A stretch of 7,199 nt of DNA from Candidatus Hydrothermota bacterium (GTDB lineage Bacteria; Hydrothermota; Hydrothermia; UBA1063): NCBI GenBank assembly GCA_003644895.1, contig QNDO01000074.1, forward strand, positions 1 through 7,199, given 5' to 3'. The number at the start of each line of letters is the position of its first letter. Position 1 is the stretch's first letter. Shown here one piece after another: positions 7,066 through 7,199 of the stretch. The notes beneath the pieces are model-generated. The model worked only from the letters and a program-made list of their open reading frames with translations. It searched no databases and was not told where the DNA came from. A program made the position numbers and the translations under genes.

Positions 7066-7199
7066 ATGTTTCTTAATAGTGTACATGATGTGGCAGAAGG
7101 GGGGTTGTTGGTTTCTGTGGTTGAGAGCCTTATGGGAAGTGTTGGGCTTGGGGCATTTTTAGATCTACCTGATCTATCGGAAAAATATCTCTTTGGAGA
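7066..7199 (+). pseudogene. purL: Continuation of purL after the in-frame stop (partial, runs off the window)
   Basis: Directly after the TAA, an ATG opens the same frame and stays open to the window end (44 codons plus two bases). The translation contains NSVHDVAEGGLLV (4-16 of this piece), equivalent to the NS/QSAHDVSEGGLAV segment of the last PurL domain, then VVESLMGSVGLGA and LSEKYLFG, matching the ALAES...G.GA...LFGE part of homologues. No residues appear to be missing between this piece and the one before it, so the two together reconstruct a full-length PurL interrupted at one codon. It could be made as a separate chain if ribosomes restart at the adjacent ATG, though no Shine-Dalgarno sequence is visible just upstream. 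A nonsense mutation or a sequence error are the simpler readings. Confidence 0.75.

Noticed and set aside
7040..7080. Programmed frameshift in purL
   Set aside because: Homology before and after the stop is in the same frame; other frames give no PurL-like sequence and soon reach stops.

Overview
The window is a single-strand, tightly packed bacterial gene cluster. It is AT-rich, and the proteins are rich in Lys, Glu and Ile with Arg encoded mostly by AGA/AGG, a style common in thermophilic or anaerobic low-GC bacteria. A sigma-70-type promoter, strong AGGAGG-like ribosome binding sites, and the DUF502 and CorC families point to Bacteria rather than Archaea. The phylum cannot be fixed from sequence reading alone. 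The purS-purQ-purL order is shared by Gram-positives, Thermotogae and others.

Layout: the 3' end of an unidentified gene (1-63) is followed by a 120-base gap holding a good promoter (-35 at 105-110, -10 at 128-133). From 184 to the end of the window seven complete-start genes follow on the + strand with no real gaps: a BCAM0308-like double-CxxC protein (184-693), a class III (SIRT5-like) sirtuin (696-1454), a COG2509-type FAD-dependent dehydrogenase (1427-2818), a DUF502 two-helix membrane protein (2808-3515), a soluble CorC/HlyC-type CBS protein (3481-4296), then purS (4293-4556), purQ (4544-5215) and purL (from 5212). Gene pairs after the first overlap by 4 to 35 bases or are nearly abutting, so the whole set looks like one translationally coupled operon.

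The three pur genes encode the three-part FGAM synthase of de novo purine synthesis: PurQ frees ammonia from glutamine, PurL uses it with ATP to amidate FGAR, and PurS bridges the two. The upstream five genes have no proven link to purines. The sirtuin consumes NAD+ and the dehydrogenase is a flavoprotein, so a redox/NAD theme is possible, but this is inference.

The most notable anomaly is in purL. Its reading frame is stopped by TAA at 7063-7065, exactly where homologues continue, and the same frame goes on at once from an ATG at 7066 with the conserved HDV-EGG motif. This is either a nonsense mutation, a sequence error, or a split PurL made by stop-start reinitiation. A second point of interest is the YxxR signature in the sirtuin, which predicts removal of acidic acyl groups (succinyl, malonyl) from lysine. 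I found no mobile elements, CRISPR arrays, structural RNAs or terminators, and no clearly novel defence or other system.
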